DNA from: AWTP1-13 sp033764875
GTDB taxonomy: Bacteria > Pseudomonadota > Alphaproteobacteria > Rhizobiales > Hyphomicrobiaceae
Length of the DNA: 64,000 nt
Assembly: GCA_033764875.1 (NCBI GenBank)
Contig: JANRIO010000004.1
Location: 99,793 to 163,792 of the forward strand
Direction of reading: 5' to 3'
Position 1 is the first letter of the stretch, and the number at the start of each line of letters is the position of its first letter. A program made the position numbers and the translations under genes. Below are positions 25,405-34,374 of the stretch, in pieces. The notes under the pieces were generated by a model. It did not search any database and was not told the DNA's origin. It saw only the letters and a list, made by a program, of their open reading frames with translations.

Positions 25405-26012
25405 CGCCCCTGACACGCCTCGACGGCATCGCCTGTCCGTTGCCGCTGGCCAACGTCGACACGGACCAGCTGATCCCGGCCCGCTTCATGAGCCGGCCGC
25501 GCGCGGCCGGCTACGGCGAGGTGCTGCTGCACGGGCATCGCTTCGACGCGGACGGCAAGGCCCGCGCCGAGTTCCCACTCAACCAGGCGCGATATGCAGG
25601 CGCCTCCATCCTCGTCGCCTTGCGCAACTTCGGCTCCGGCTCCTCGCGGGAGGCGGCCGTCTACGCCCTCGTCGATTTCGGATTCCGCTGCGTGATCGCG
25701 CCGTCCTTCGGGGACATCTTCGCGGCCAACGCGGTCAACAACGGCCTGCTGCCGGCGGTGGTACCCGAGGCGGACGCGGCCCGGATCATCGCGAGCGTCG
25801 AGGCGGATGCCCGCGTGCAGGTCGACCTCGAGAGCCAAGCCATCACGGCGGGCGGCGCCCAATTCGGCTTTGCGATCGATCCCGTCTGGCGCACCAAGCT
25901 GCTCAACGGCTGGGACGACCTCGACCTGACGCGCAGCTTCGAGGCCGACATCCGGGATTTCTTCGCGCGCGACGCGGCCGCGCGGCCGTGGATGCCGCCG
26001 CGGCGCCCCTGA
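25401..26012 (+). CDS. leuD: 3-isopropylmalate dehydratase-type small subunit (LeuD/DmdB-like)
   Basis: 203-residue swivelling-domain subunit that completes the aconitase-type active site. Family blocks: LPLANVDTDQLIPARFM near the N-terminus, NFGSGSSREAAVYAL with the substrate-binding SRE, and IAPSFGDIFAANAVNNGLLP. The ATG overlaps the large-subunit stop in an ATGA junction, so the two are made together. It is convergent with the sulfopyruvate decarboxylase genes, 28 bases apart. Confidence 0.92.
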   Translation: MTPLTRLDGIACPLPLANVDTDQLIPARFMSRPRAAGYGEVLLHGHRFDADGKARAEFPLNQARYAGASILVALRNFGSGSSREAAVYALVDFGFRCVIAPSFGDIFAANAVNNGLLPAVVPEADAARIIASVEADARVQVDLESQAITAGGAQFGFAIDPVWRTKLLNGWDDLDLTRSFEADIRDFFARDAAARPWMPPRRP

Positions 26013-26040
26013 GCGCACGTCGGCTGCAGCCGTCCCCGGG

Positions 26041-26607
26041 TCACCGGGCCGCGGGCCGCCGCACCTCCTCCATGAAGCGGTGCTTGATCACCGGGGCGTC
26101 CAGCTCGATGACGCCGACGGGCACGTTGCCGGACTTGCACTTCGCGACGATGATGGTCATCCGGTCGGATTTCAGCGCCGCGGCCAGCACCTCGGCCGTG
26201 TCCTCGGCCTTGCACTCGATCACGGTCTCGCAGCCGCACGCCTTGGCCACGGCGGCGAGCGACGTCTTCTTGCCGGCATAGGTCGGCTGGTCGCCGGTCG
26301 AGCCGTAGCTGCCATTGTCGATGATCAGCAGAATGAAATTGTCGGCGACATTGTTGGCGATGGTCGGCAGCGTGCCGAAGTTGGTCAGCACGGAGCCGTC
26401 GCCGTCGATGGCGACGACCTTCCTCTTCTGCACGAGCGCGACGCCGAGGCCGATGGAGGAGGCCAGCCCCATGGTGCCCAGCATGTAGAAGTTCGAGGGC
26501 TGGTCGCCGTGCATGAACAGCTCCTGGGAGGGCAGGCCGATGTTGCACACCACCAGCTCGCCCTTGAGCACCGGCACGATGGACTTGATGACTTCGGAGC
26601 GGATCAT
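26041..26607 (-). CDS. comE: Sulfopyruvate decarboxylase subunit beta (ComE-like, TPP enzyme)
   Basis: 188-residue subunit carrying the thiamine-diphosphate motif: VAIDGDGSVLTNFG followed about 25 residues later by LLIIDNGSYGSTG (GDG...N). ComDE decarboxylates sulfopyruvate to sulfoacetaldehyde; close relatives act on phosphonopyruvate. The start overlaps the alpha-subunit stop (ATGA). It is the last gene of the probable sulfonate operon, and the operon context favours sulfopyruvate as substrate. Confidence 0.85.
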   Translation of the reverse strand: MIRSEVIKSIVPVLKGELVVCNIGLPSQELFMHGDQPSNFYMLGTMGLASSIGLGVALVQKRKVVAIDGDGSVLTNFGTLPTIANNVADNFILLIIDNGSYGSTGDQPTYAGKKTSLAAVAKACGCETVIECKAEDTAEVLAAALKSDRMTIIVAKCKSGNVPVGVIELDAPVIKHRFMEEVRRPAAR

Positions 26608-27104
26608 TGCGCGGAACTCCAGAAGGTCGCGTCCATCAGAACCGCGACGGGCTTCTTGGCCATGAAGGCATGATTGAGGATGCCGTCGAGCTCGCTCACG
26701 TCCTCAGGCCTGTGGAAGTGATAGGTCGGGATGTTGAGCTGCGCGAGCAGCGCCTTGGTGTGGACCGCCATCTCCGCCTGGCAGGCGACCTTCTCGCCGA
26801 CCTCGCCGCGATAGGAGATGAGCATCGGCAGGGGGATGTTGTAGTACTGGATCAGCGTCACGAGCGTGTTGATGGTGACGCCGATGGCCGTGTTCTGCAT
26901 GATGATGCAGGCGCGCTTGCCGCCCATGAAGGCGCCGGCGCAGAGCCCCATGCCCTCGTCCTCCTTGTTGGAGGGGACATGCAGAAAGCGCCTGTCGCCG
27001 TCGATGAGCTCGATGACGCCCGCCAGCTGCTTGCACGGCACCGTCGTCACGAACTCGACCTTGTTGCGTATCAGCGCATCGGCGACCTGCTGACTGATCG
27101 ACAT
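26604..27104 (-). CDS. comD: Sulfopyruvate decarboxylase subunit alpha (ComD-like)
   Basis: 166-residue subunit carrying the N-terminal half of a TPP decarboxylase, including the cofactor-activating Glu in VPSNKEDEGMGLCAGAF. A GGAGG Shine-Dalgarno precedes the ATG at 27104. Splitting of the enzyme into two small subunits is typical of ComDE. A 236-base gap separates it from the alcohol dehydrogenase upstream, so an internal promoter is possible. Confidence 0.85.
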   Translation of the reverse strand: MSISQQVADALIRNKVEFVTTVPCKQLAGVIELIDGDRRFLHVPSNKEDEGMGLCAGAFMGGKRACIIMQNTAIGVTINTLVTLIQYYNIPLPMLISYRGEVGEKVACQAEMAVHTKALLAQLNIPTYHFHRPEDVSELDGILNHAFMAKKPVAVLMDATFWSSAQ

Positions 27105-27340
27105 CCTTCCTCCGTTCTCGGGCGCGACGCCCCCGGCCCTCGCCGCTCGCCGCCGCCGCGCTCGCCGCGGCCAAGATCACGCTCGGCCGACGTCGCACGC
27201 GTCGACCGGGCGCGTGGCAAATCCAAAGTCCGGCGCGGATACTAGTTCGTCTCCCGGCGCAGAGCCAGGGCGGGGCCAGAATACGTCTTCTTCCCCCGGG
27301 TATGCCCGGAAGCGCTGGTCATGCCCCATGCCTCAGGGCC

Positions 27341-28336
27341 TCAGGGCCTCAGAATCACCTTAGCCGCATCGACGCGCCCCGCATCGATATCGGCGCAGGC
27401 GGCCTGGCCCTGCGCCAGGGGCCGCTCCTCGAGCCAATCGAGGGTGCCGAGCCGGCCCGCGGCCATCGCCGCCACCGTCTCGCGGAAGTCAAGCGGCGTG
27501 TAGCAGTAGGTGCCGACGAAGGTGATCTCCTGCAACGTGATGCGGCGCACGTCGAGCCCGTCCGCCCCGGGAAGCAAGCCAACGTGCACGATCACGCCGC
27601 CCGGCCTGGCCAGCCTGCAGGCGGCCGCGCGCGTCGCCGCGGCCCCGACGGCGTCGATGACGAGGTCGACGCTTCCTTCAGCCGGCTCGGCGCCGGTGCC
27701 GGGGCCGTAGCAGGCGAACCCGCCGGCGGCCTCCGCCGTCCGGCGCCGTCCCGCATTGGGCTCGGCGATGGCGATCGAGGCGGCGCCGGACATCGCCAGC
27801 ACCAGGGCGGCGCCGAGGCCGATGGCGCCAGCGCCCAGCACCACGCAGCGGGCGCTGGAGGCGGGCCGGCGCAGCCGCTCGAGGCCCAGGCTCACCGCGT
27901 GATAGGAGACAGCCAGCGGCTCGGCGAGCGCGGCGCGGACAATGTCGAGGCCGTCGGGGACGACGACGAGGTTCGCCTCCGGCACCGCCACAAGCTCGGC
28001 GAAGGCGCCAGGACGCGGCGGCATCGAGAGGATCTGCCGCTGCCCGCACAGGTGCACCCGGCCATCGAGGCACATGGCGCAGCGTCCGCAGGTGACGAGC
28101 GGATTGATGGTGACGCGGGCGCCTTCGAGCGCGCCGGTCAGCACGCGGCCTGCCGCCTCATGGCCGAGGATCAGGGGCGGCGGCCGGCGCTCGTCGAAAC
28201 CGTGGTAGGCGTGCATGTCGGAGCCGCAGATGCCGACCGCGTCGACCTTGACGACGGCGAGCCCATCGGCCGGCTGCGGATCGGGCGTCTCGCGCATCTC
28301 GAGCCGGTGCGGCCCCGTGTAGACCAGCGCCTGCAT
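27341..28336 (-). CDS. Zinc-dependent medium-chain alcohol dehydrogenase
   Basis: 331-residue MDR oxidoreductase: catalytic-zinc motif GICGSDMHAYHG, HEAAGRV, structural-zinc cysteines in CGRCAMCLDGRVHLC, and Rossmann motif VLGAGAIGLGAAL. It should interconvert an alcohol and an aldehyde or ketone with NAD(P). It lies 11 bases after the SDR gene in the probable sulfonate operon, where it may oxidise a dihydroxypropanesulfonate or reduce sulfoacetaldehyde. The exact reaction cannot be told from sequence. Confidence 0.88.
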   Translation of the reverse strand: MQALVYTGPHRLEMRETPDPQPADGLAVVKVDAVGICGSDMHAYHGFDERRPPPLILGHEAAGRVLTGALEGARVTINPLVTCGRCAMCLDGRVHLCGQRQILSMPPRPGAFAELVAVPEANLVVVPDGLDIVRAALAEPLAVSYHAVSLGLERLRRPASSARCVVLGAGAIGLGAALVLAMSGAASIAIAEPNAGRRRTAEAAGGFACYGPGTGAEPAEGSVDLVIDAVGAAATRAAACRLARPGGVIVHVGLLPGADGLDVRRITLQEITFVGTYCYTPLDFRETVAAMAAGRLGTLDWLEERPLAQGQAACADIDAGRVDAAKVILRP

Positions 28337-28347
28337 GGCGTTTCCCC

Positions 28348-29133
28348 CTACTTGGCGGTGTAGCCGCCGTCGACGCCGATGATCTGCCCGGTGATGAAGG
28401 CACAGGCGCGCGAGGCGAGAAAGACCGAGACGCCGTCGAGATCGGGCAGCTCGCCATTGCGGCCGACGGCCGTCATGCGGGCGTGGTGGCCCGCGACCTC
28501 GGGGTCGGAGAACACCGGCGCGGTGAGCTCGGTCGGGAAGAAGCCCGGCTGCACCGCGTTGGCCACGATCCCGTCGCGCGACCAGGCTTCCGCCATGGCC
28601 CGCGTGAGCTGGGCGACGCCGCCCTTCGAGGCCCCGTAGGCAATGCCGTTGGCAAAGGCGCGGAAGCTCTGCAGCGAGGCGATGTTGAGGATGTTGCCGA
28701 AGCCCTTGGCCCGCATCGCCGGCACGCAGGCCCGCGCGAGGAAGAACGGCGCGGAAAGATTGAGCGCAATCGTCTGGTTCCACTGGGCCGGCGTATAGGC
28801 TTCGGCCGGCAGGCGCAGGTTGACGCCGGCCGCGTTGACCAGAATGTCCGGCGGCCCGAACGGGGCGCTCGCCTGGGCGTGGAGCCGCCCCAGGCCGTCG
28901 AGATCGAGGAGGTCCCAGGGCAGCGGGAAGGCCGCGCCACCGGCGGCGCCGATGTCGCGCGCCGCCGCCTCCAGCAAGGGGGCCCGGCGCGCCACCAGGA
29001 CCACGCTGGCCCCGGCCCTGGCAAGCGCCTCGGCCATGCGCCGCCCGATGCCGTTGGAGGCCCCCGTCACGAGCGCCACCCGGCCCTCGAGCCCGAACAG
29101 CGCATCGAGGAAGCCCGACCGAGGCGCGGTCAT
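28348..29133 (-). CDS. Short-chain dehydrogenase/reductase
   Basis: 261-residue SDR with cofactor motif TGASNGIGRR, NAAGVN, and the catalytic Tyr-x3-Lys (YGASKGG), ending in the usual IIGVDGGY segment. Its ATG overlaps the stop of the HpsN-like gene. In known dihydroxypropanesulfonate pathways, SDRs (HpsO/HpsP) invert the C2 configuration through a keto intermediate; this is a candidate for such a step, by context only. Confidence 0.85.
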   Translation of the reverse strand: MTAPRSGFLDALFGLEGRVALVTGASNGIGRRMAEALARAGASVVLVARRAPLLEAAARDIGAAGGAAFPLPWDLLDLDGLGRLHAQASAPFGPPDILVNAAGVNLRLPAEAYTPAQWNQTIALNLSAPFFLARACVPAMRAKGFGNILNIASLQSFRAFANGIAYGASKGGVAQLTRAMAEAWSRDGIVANAVQPGFFPTELTAPVFSDPEVAGHHARMTAVGRNGELPDLDGVSVFLASRACAFITGQIIGVDGGYTAK

Positions 29134-30443
29134 GACGTCACCGGGGTGCCGGTGTCGAAGGTCTCGTCAGGGAAATATCTCGCCAGCCGCTGGTCGGCCG
29201 TGCGGGCGTGCGCCTCCATGCCCTCGAGGCGGGAGATGCGCGCGGTCGTCTGCGCGACCTGCCGGTTGGCCTCGCGCGTCATGCGCTGCCAGGTCAGGGG
29301 CTTGAGGAACTTGTGCACGGAGAGCCCGCCCGAATAGCGCGCCGCACCCTTGGTCGGAAGAATATGATTGGGCCCGGACACCTTGTCGCCGTAGGCGACG
29401 GTCGTCTCCTCGCCGAGGAACAGGGAGCCGTAGTTGCTCAAGCGCGCGAGCCACCAGTCGAGGTCGGCTGCCTGCACCTGCAGGTGCTCGGGCGCGTAGC
29501 GGTCGGAGACCTCGACGGCCTCCTCGCGGCTGTCGCACACGACCACCTCGCCGTAGTCGCGCCAGGCGGCGCCGGCGGCCTCCCTCGCCGTCTGCGGCAG
29601 CAGCGCCACGAGGCGGGGCACCTCCTGCATGACCTTGGCGGCGAGATCCCGCGACGTCGTGATCAGCCAGGCGGGGCTCTCGTGGCCGTGCTCGGCCTGG
29701 CCGACGAGGTCGGAGGCCACCACGGCCGGGTCGGCGCCCTCATCGGCGATGATGCAGATCTCGGAGGGGCCGGCGAAGACGTCGATGCCGACCCTGCCGA
29801 ACAGCACCCGCTTGGCCTCCGCCACGAACTTGTTGCCCGGCCCCACGATGATGTCGGCCGGCTTGCCCGTGAACAGCCCGAAGGCGAGCGCGGCGATGGC
29901 CTGCACGCCGCCCAGCGTCATGACGACGTCGGCGCCCGCCACCTGCATGGCGTAGAGCACCTCGGGGTGGATCCCTTCGGCCTTGTAGGGCGTCGAGCAG
30001 GCGATGACCGTCTTGACGCCGGCCGCCTTGGCGGTGGCAATCGACATGTAGGCGGAGGCGATGTGCGCGTAGCGGCCCGTGGGCACGTAGCAGCCCGCCA
30101 CGTTGCACGGCACCAGCCGCTGCCCGGCGATCAGGCCCGGCGCCACCTCGGTCGAGAACTCGCGCACGCTCTCGCGCTGCCTCTGGGCGAAGGCCCGGAC
30201 CTGCGCCGTCGCCCAGCGGATGTCCTGCTTGGTCCCTTCCGGCACCAGGCGCGTGCGTTCCGCCATCGCCTCCGGCGACAGGATGATGTCGCCGCTCCAG
30301 CCGTCGAGGCGGCGGGCGTAGTCGCGCGCGGCCGCCTCGCCGCCGGCCTCGATGGCGCCGAGCATCTCCGCCACGACGCGCTGCGCCTCGCCGGTGTTGC
30401 TTTCGGCAGTCCTGGGTGCCTTTTTCAGATAGCTGACGGCCAT
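29130..30443 (-). CDS. hpsN: HpsN-type sulfopropanediol 3-dehydrogenase (HisD homologue)
   Basis: 437-residue member of the histidinol dehydrogenase family. The ATG at 30443 opens with the MA-x-SYLKKA start typical of HpsN-like proteins rather than biosynthetic HisD. Family blocks: VPTGRYAHIASAYMSIATAK, VMTLGGVQAIAALAFG, VFAGPSEICIIADE, DLVGQAEHGHES (metal ligands) and GPNHILPTKGAARYSGGLSV. HpsN oxidises (R)-2,3-dihydroxypropane-1-sulfonate to sulfolactate in two NAD-linked steps. The surrounding importer, SDR, alcohol dehydrogenase and ComDE genes fit sulfonate catabolism and no histidine genes are nearby. Confidence 0.88.
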   Translation of the reverse strand: MAVSYLKKAPRTAESNTGEAQRVVAEMLGAIEAGGEAAARDYARRLDGWSGDIILSPEAMAERTRLVPEGTKQDIRWATAQVRAFAQRQRESVREFSTEVAPGLIAGQRLVPCNVAGCYVPTGRYAHIASAYMSIATAKAAGVKTVIACSTPYKAEGIHPEVLYAMQVAGADVVMTLGGVQAIAALAFGLFTGKPADIIVGPGNKFVAEAKRVLFGRVGIDVFAGPSEICIIADEGADPAVVASDLVGQAEHGHESPAWLITTSRDLAAKVMQEVPRLVALLPQTAREAAGAAWRDYGEVVVCDSREEAVEVSDRYAPEHLQVQAADLDWWLARLSNYGSLFLGEETTVAYGDKVSGPNHILPTKGAARYSGGLSVHKFLKPLTWQRMTREANRQVAQTTARISRLEGMEAHARTADQRLARYFPDETFDTGTPVTS

Positions 30444-30518
30444 GCTCTGGTTCGCTCCGCGCTTGCGATCGGGCCGCCATTCCGGCCCGATCCAGTATCC
30501 TCGATGCACGCGTCTTGC

Positions 30519-31571
30519 TCAATCGGACTTGCCCGCCATCGCCTTCAGCTTGGCGTCGGCAGCGACGCGCTGCATGAAGCTGGGATCGACGAAGGTCTTG
30601 GTATCGGGGGCGTCCGAGACCGTGCCGACGCTCTTCATGAACTCGCCGATGGCGCCGAGCCAGTTGTCGACGTCCGACTTGCCCTTCGCCCGGTCCATGA
30701 TCTTCAGCTGCTCGTCGAGCAGGAACACCGGACGCAGATTGAACTCGGCGTCGACGGCCTTGTCCGAGATCTCCACCCCGCCCTGCGCGTAGAACTTCTT
30801 CAGCATGTCACGGGCCTGCTTGGGATTGGCCTTCGCCCAGGACCAGGCGCGCAGGTAGACGGCGAGGAACTTGGCGACCGTGTCGGGGCTCTGCTTGGCG
30901 AAGTCGGAGCGTACCACCAGCGCACCGGGCACGATGGCGCCCGCGTCGAAGCCGCTGCAGAGATACTTGGCGCCGCCCTTCTCCTCGAGCGTATAGGTGT
31001 TGGGCGCCCAGACGCCGGCGAGGTCGCCGTTGTTGGAGGTGATGGCGGAGATGATCTGCGCCTGGCCGAGGTTGACGAGTTGCACATCGGCCTTGGCCAG
31101 ACCCCATTTCCTCAGGCAGCTCTGCGTCGCGTAGTCGACGGTGGAGTTGGTCGTGAGCAGGATCTTCTGCCCCTTGATGGAGGCGGGGTTCGCCTTCAGG
31201 GCGTCGTACTTGTCCGCGCGCACCATCAGCGCGTTGGCCTTCGACTCATCGTTGGTGATGCCGATGGTGACCAGCCCGAAGCGCGCGGCGCCGAGCACGG
31301 CCGGCACCGAGCCCGTGCCGCCGACATCCCAGGACTTGGCCTGCGCCGCCGCGACCTGCGGCGCGCCGGCCGGGAAGGTCGAGAACTCGGGCACGAGGCC
31401 AGCGTCCGCCCAGAACTTCTTCTCCGTCGCGACGTAGAAGGGCACCGCCCAATACACGGCCGGCTGGTAGCTGATCTTGATCGGGGTCTGCGCCTGGGCC
31501 GTCGGGCCGGCCGCGGCGGACGCGAAGATGGCGAGTGCGAGGGCTGCCATCGTTGTGCGCTGGCTTTTCAT
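30519..31571 (-). CDS. ABC transporter substrate-binding protein (TauA/NMT1-like)
   Basis: 350-residue periplasmic binding protein with a Sec signal peptide (cleavage probably after PTAQA, near residue 27), then the family pattern ISYQPAVYWAVPFYVATEK and STFPAGAPQVAAAQ. A strong AAGGAG Shine-Dalgarno precedes the ATG at 31571. It belongs with the ATPase and the two permeases upstream. A C3 sulfonate is the likely ligand, inferred from the HpsN and ComDE genes. Confidence 0.9.
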   Translation of the reverse strand: MKSQRTTMAALALAIFASAAAGPTAQAQTPIKISYQPAVYWAVPFYVATEKKFWADAGLVPEFSTFPAGAPQVAAAQAKSWDVGGTGSVPAVLGAARFGLVTIGITNDESKANALMVRADKYDALKANPASIKGQKILLTTNSTVDYATQSCLRKWGLAKADVQLVNLGQAQIISAITSNNGDLAGVWAPNTYTLEEKGGAKYLCSGFDAGAIVPGALVVRSDFAKQSPDTVAKFLAVYLRAWSWAKANPKQARDMLKKFYAQGGVEISDKAVDAEFNLRPVFLLDEQLKIMDRAKGKSDVDNWLGAIGEFMKSVGTVSDAPDTKTFVDPSFMQRVAADAKLKAMAGKSD

Positions 31572-31633
31572 GATAGTTCTCCTTTCCTCCCTGGGTCTCT
31601 GACTGCTTTTTTTGCTGGCATCCTTCCGGCAGT

Positions 31634-32431
31634 TCAGCGCTCGCTGCCCCCTTTCTCCTCGCGCAGCGACCTCCAGATGTGGCTGCGCAGGTGCACGAAG
31701 CTCTCGAGGTCCATGACGTCCTCCACGTTGGCGTGCCGGTCCCACGCCTGCGTCCGCCGGATCGAGGCGACGTCGATGATCTCCTTGATGCGACCCGGGC
31801 GCCGCGTCATGATCACCACGCGGTCGGCGAGGTAGACCGCCTCCTCCACGGCATGGGTGATGAACAGCACGGTGCGCGGGTTGAGGCGGGCGATGCGCAC
31901 GAGCTCCTCCTGCATCACCACCCGGGTCTGCGCGTCCAAGGCGCCGAAGGGCTCGTCCATGAGCAGGACCTGCGGCTCGAGCACGTAGGCCCTGGCGATC
32001 GCCACCCGCTGCTGCATGCCGCCCGACAGCTGATGCGGAAATGCGGTCTCGTATCCGGCAAGGCCCATCAGCTTGATGGCATCGGCCGTCTTCGCGTCGA
32101 TCTCGCCCCGCGACAGTCTCTTGTTGCGCAGGCCGAGCGCGATGTTGTCGGCGACGCTCTTCCAAGGGAACAGGGCGAACTGCTGGAACACCACGGCGCG
32201 GTCGGGACCGGGGCCGGCGACGGTCTCGCCGCCCACGCGCACGGCGCCGCGGGTCGGGGCATCGAAGCCCGCGGCCATGCGCAGGCACGTCGTCTTGCCG
32301 CAGCCGGACGGGCCGACGATGGCCACGAACTCCTTCTCGGCGACGCTGAGGCTGACGTCATCGAGCGTCAGGAAGTCCTTGCCGTCGCGCGTGAAGACGC
32401 GGGTGACGTTCTCGAAGCTGATCCCGCTCAT
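31634..32431 (-). CDS. ABC transporter ATPase (SsuB/TauB type)
   Basis: 265-residue ATPase with Walker A (GPSGCGKTT), Q-loop FQQFALFPW, signature LSGGMQQR, Walker B LLMDEPFGALD and switch His (ITHAVEEA). The ATG overlaps the stop of the permease gene. It energises the two-permease importer of the probable sulfonate operon. Confidence 0.92.
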   Translation of the reverse strand: MSGISFENVTRVFTRDGKDFLTLDDVSLSVAEKEFVAIVGPSGCGKTTCLRMAAGFDAPTRGAVRVGGETVAGPGPDRAVVFQQFALFPWKSVADNIALGLRNKRLSRGEIDAKTADAIKLMGLAGYETAFPHQLSGGMQQRVAIARAYVLEPQVLLMDEPFGALDAQTRVVMQEELVRIARLNPRTVLFITHAVEEAVYLADRVVIMTRRPGRIKEIIDVASIRRTQAWDRHANVEDVMDLESFVHLRSHIWRSLREEKGGSER

Positions 32432-33213
32432 GCCAGGCCCCGCCTCCGGTTGATCATGCTCTCGGTCTGGCGGAGCAGAACGTCGATGAGGAAGCCGACG
32501 ATGCCGATGGCGATCATGCCGGCCATCACCGTCGGCGTCGACACGTTGCTCTGGCCCTGGACCATCATGTAGCCGACCCCGGCGGAGGCCACGATCAGCT
32601 CGGCGCCGATCAGCGACTGCCAGCCGAGCCCCGCGCTCACGCGCAGACCCGCCACGATGGAGGGGACACAGGCCGGCAGCAGCACCTCGGTGAGGGTGCG
32701 GAAGCTCCCCGTTCCCAGCATCTGGGCCGCCTCGATCAGGCGCCGGTCGACGAAGCGGGCGCCGCGGTAGGCGTTGATCAGGCAGGGCGGGAAGGCGCCC
32801 GAGAAGATGATCATGATGGGACCGCCGATGCCGGTGCCGAACCAGAGCGCCGCGAACGGCACCCACGCGATCGGCGCAACGAAGCGCAGCCCGTCGAAGA
32901 TCGGGGAGACGACGTTGTCGAGCCAGCGGTACCAGCCCATGGCCAGCCCCAGCGGGATGCCGATGGCGGCCGCGAGCAGGTAGCCGTAGCAGAAGCGCTG
33001 CAGGCTGGAGGCGAGATGGCCCTGCAGCGTGCTGCCGGCAAAGGGCTGCGCGGTGAGGGCGAGCGCGCGGGAGACGACGTCCCAGGGGGCCGGCAGGAAC
33101 TGGCGCGGGACGGCGCCCGTCACGGAGAGCGCGCTCCACACGCACACGAAGGCGGAGAAGCCTGCGATGCCGAGCAGCAGACGCTCGACCGCCATGAGCG
33201 GCCTTGGCCCCAT
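32428..33213 (-). CDS. ABC transporter permease 1 (SsuC/TauC type)
   Basis: 261-residue inner-membrane permease with about six helices and the docking loop ARFVDRRLIEAAQMLGTGSF. It begins one base into the stop of the other permease (TGATG junction) and overlaps the ATPase start by 4 bases. A second ATG at 33195 is a possible alternative start. Having two different permeases suggests a heterodimeric channel. Confidence 0.9.
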   Translation of the reverse strand: MGPRPLMAVERLLLGIAGFSAFVCVWSALSVTGAVPRQFLPAPWDVVSRALALTAQPFAGSTLQGHLASSLQRFCYGYLLAAAIGIPLGLAMGWYRWLDNVVSPIFDGLRFVAPIAWVPFAALWFGTGIGGPIMIIFSGAFPPCLINAYRGARFVDRRLIEAAQMLGTGSFRTLTEVLLPACVPSIVAGLRVSAGLGWQSLIGAELIVASAGVGYMMVQGQSNVSTPTVMAGMIAIGIVGFLIDVLLRQTESMINRRRGLA

Positions 33214-33989
33214 CACCGCCCCCCTTCGACGTTGAGCCAGGGCATGACTCGGCCCTCGGCCATCGCCAGGATCCGCGTGGTGCCCCAGCCCAGGATCGAC
33301 ACCGCGAGCATGCCGACGAGGATCATGGCGGGGAAGATGTCCTGCTGGGCCACGTTGAGCACGCGCCCGAGGCCCGCGAGCGCGCCGACGAGCTCGGCGG
33401 CCACCAGCGTCGTCCACGAGGCCTGCAGCGACAGGCGCAGGCCGGTGAAGATCATCGGCAGCGCGGCCGGAAACAGCACCTCCAGGACGAAGCGCACGCG
33501 GCGGGTGCCCAGCATCTGCGCCGCCTCGATCATGGCCGGCTCGATGTTGCGCACGCCGGTTGCCGTGTTGATCACCGACGGCACGAAGGCGGCAAAGAAG
33601 ATCACCATGATCTTGGCGCCGTCGCCGAGGCCGAGCCACAGGATGGCGAGAGGGATCCAGGCGAGCGGCGGAATGGGACGGATGAGGAGGAACACCGGAT
33701 TGATCAGCGCCTCCGCCCGCCGGCTCCATCCCATGAGCAGGCCGAGCGGCACCCCCACCGCGATGGCGACGAGAAAGCCTGACACCACCAGCCTCAGGCT
33801 GTGCAGGGCGTGGACGAGGAGCGTCGCGTCGGCATAGCCCGTCGTCAGGGCCTGGCGCAGCGCAAGCCAGAGCTCTTGGGGTGACGGAAAGCGACCGCCG
33901 CTGATTGCGCCCGTCAGCGTGGTGAGCACGTACCAGGCGAGCGCAAGAACCACGATCGTTCCGAGCCCGACGCCAGTGCGCCGTGTCAT
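33213..33989 (-). CDS. ABC transporter permease 2 (SsuC/TauC type)
   Basis: 258-residue permease with about six helices and the docking loop VRNIEPAMIEAAQMLGTRRV, similar in layout to permease 1. It is the first gene of the nine-gene minus-strand run ending at comE. The ATG at 33989 starts directly before the first helix; the longer upstream frame (to 34262) is low-complexity and lies in the control region. Confidence 0.88.
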   Translation of the reverse strand: MTRRTGVGLGTIVVLALAWYVLTTLTGAISGGRFPSPQELWLALRQALTTGYADATLLVHALHSLRLVVSGFLVAIAVGVPLGLLMGWSRRAEALINPVFLLIRPIPPLAWIPLAILWLGLGDGAKIMVIFFAAFVPSVINTATGVRNIEPAMIEAAQMLGTRRVRFVLEVLFPAALPMIFTGLRLSLQASWTTLVAAELVGALAGLGRVLNVAQQDIFPAMILVGMLAVSILGWGTTRILAMAEGRVMPWLNVEGGR

Positions 33990-34374
33990 TGAACGGAACG
34001 CCTCCCAGGATGCCGCCCTGTCCGGGCAGTCGTTGCTTGCGATGAGCGTTGGGCATGACCGGCGCAATGTCAACATCGGCTCGGGAAAAGGCTGCCGTCG
34101 CGTGGCCGTGTGCAAGGTCCGCATCGACACGAGGGCGTGCGGTGCAGCACCGGGGCCGCCGCGCGCAACCTCGGCAGCGGCGCGCCACGCCTCAGGCGCA
34201 GCGGTCTCGGGATGGACGAGCTGCTTGCCGAGGGGCCCACGAAGGCCGAATATGCGCCGCACAGACGCCGCTCGCCCCGCTCACCGGGGAGCCCGCCGAG
34301 CACCGCAACACGTGCGCCAGCGCAAGTCGACCGAGCCCGAACGAGCCCACCACAGACCGGAACGCGAGACGCCC
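33990..34374. other. Divergent control region between the sulfonate operon and the BKACE gene
   Basis: 385 bases with no credible gene. On the minus strand a perfect TTGACA (34073-34068) is followed 17 bases later by AACGCT (34050-34045), a fair sigma70 -35 box with a poor -10, about 56 bases before the permease 2 start. I see no clear promoter for the plus-strand gene and no striking palindrome. Confidence 0.35.

Noticed and set aside
23989..26012. Leucine biosynthesis locus.
   Set aside because: leuA and leuB are absent and the genes share a control region with a GntR regulator and catabolic genes; kept only as a family name.
22129..27104. Phosphonate biosynthesis (PEP mutase plus phosphonopyruvate decarboxylase).
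   Set aside because: The lyase has EDQAYPKRCGH rather than the EDKxxxxxNS of PEP mutases, and the TPP enzyme lies in an operon with an HpsN-type dehydrogenase and a TauT-type importer.
29130..30443. Histidinol dehydrogenase of histidine synthesis.
   Set aside because: The N-terminus and context match HpsN-type proteins and no other his gene is nearby.
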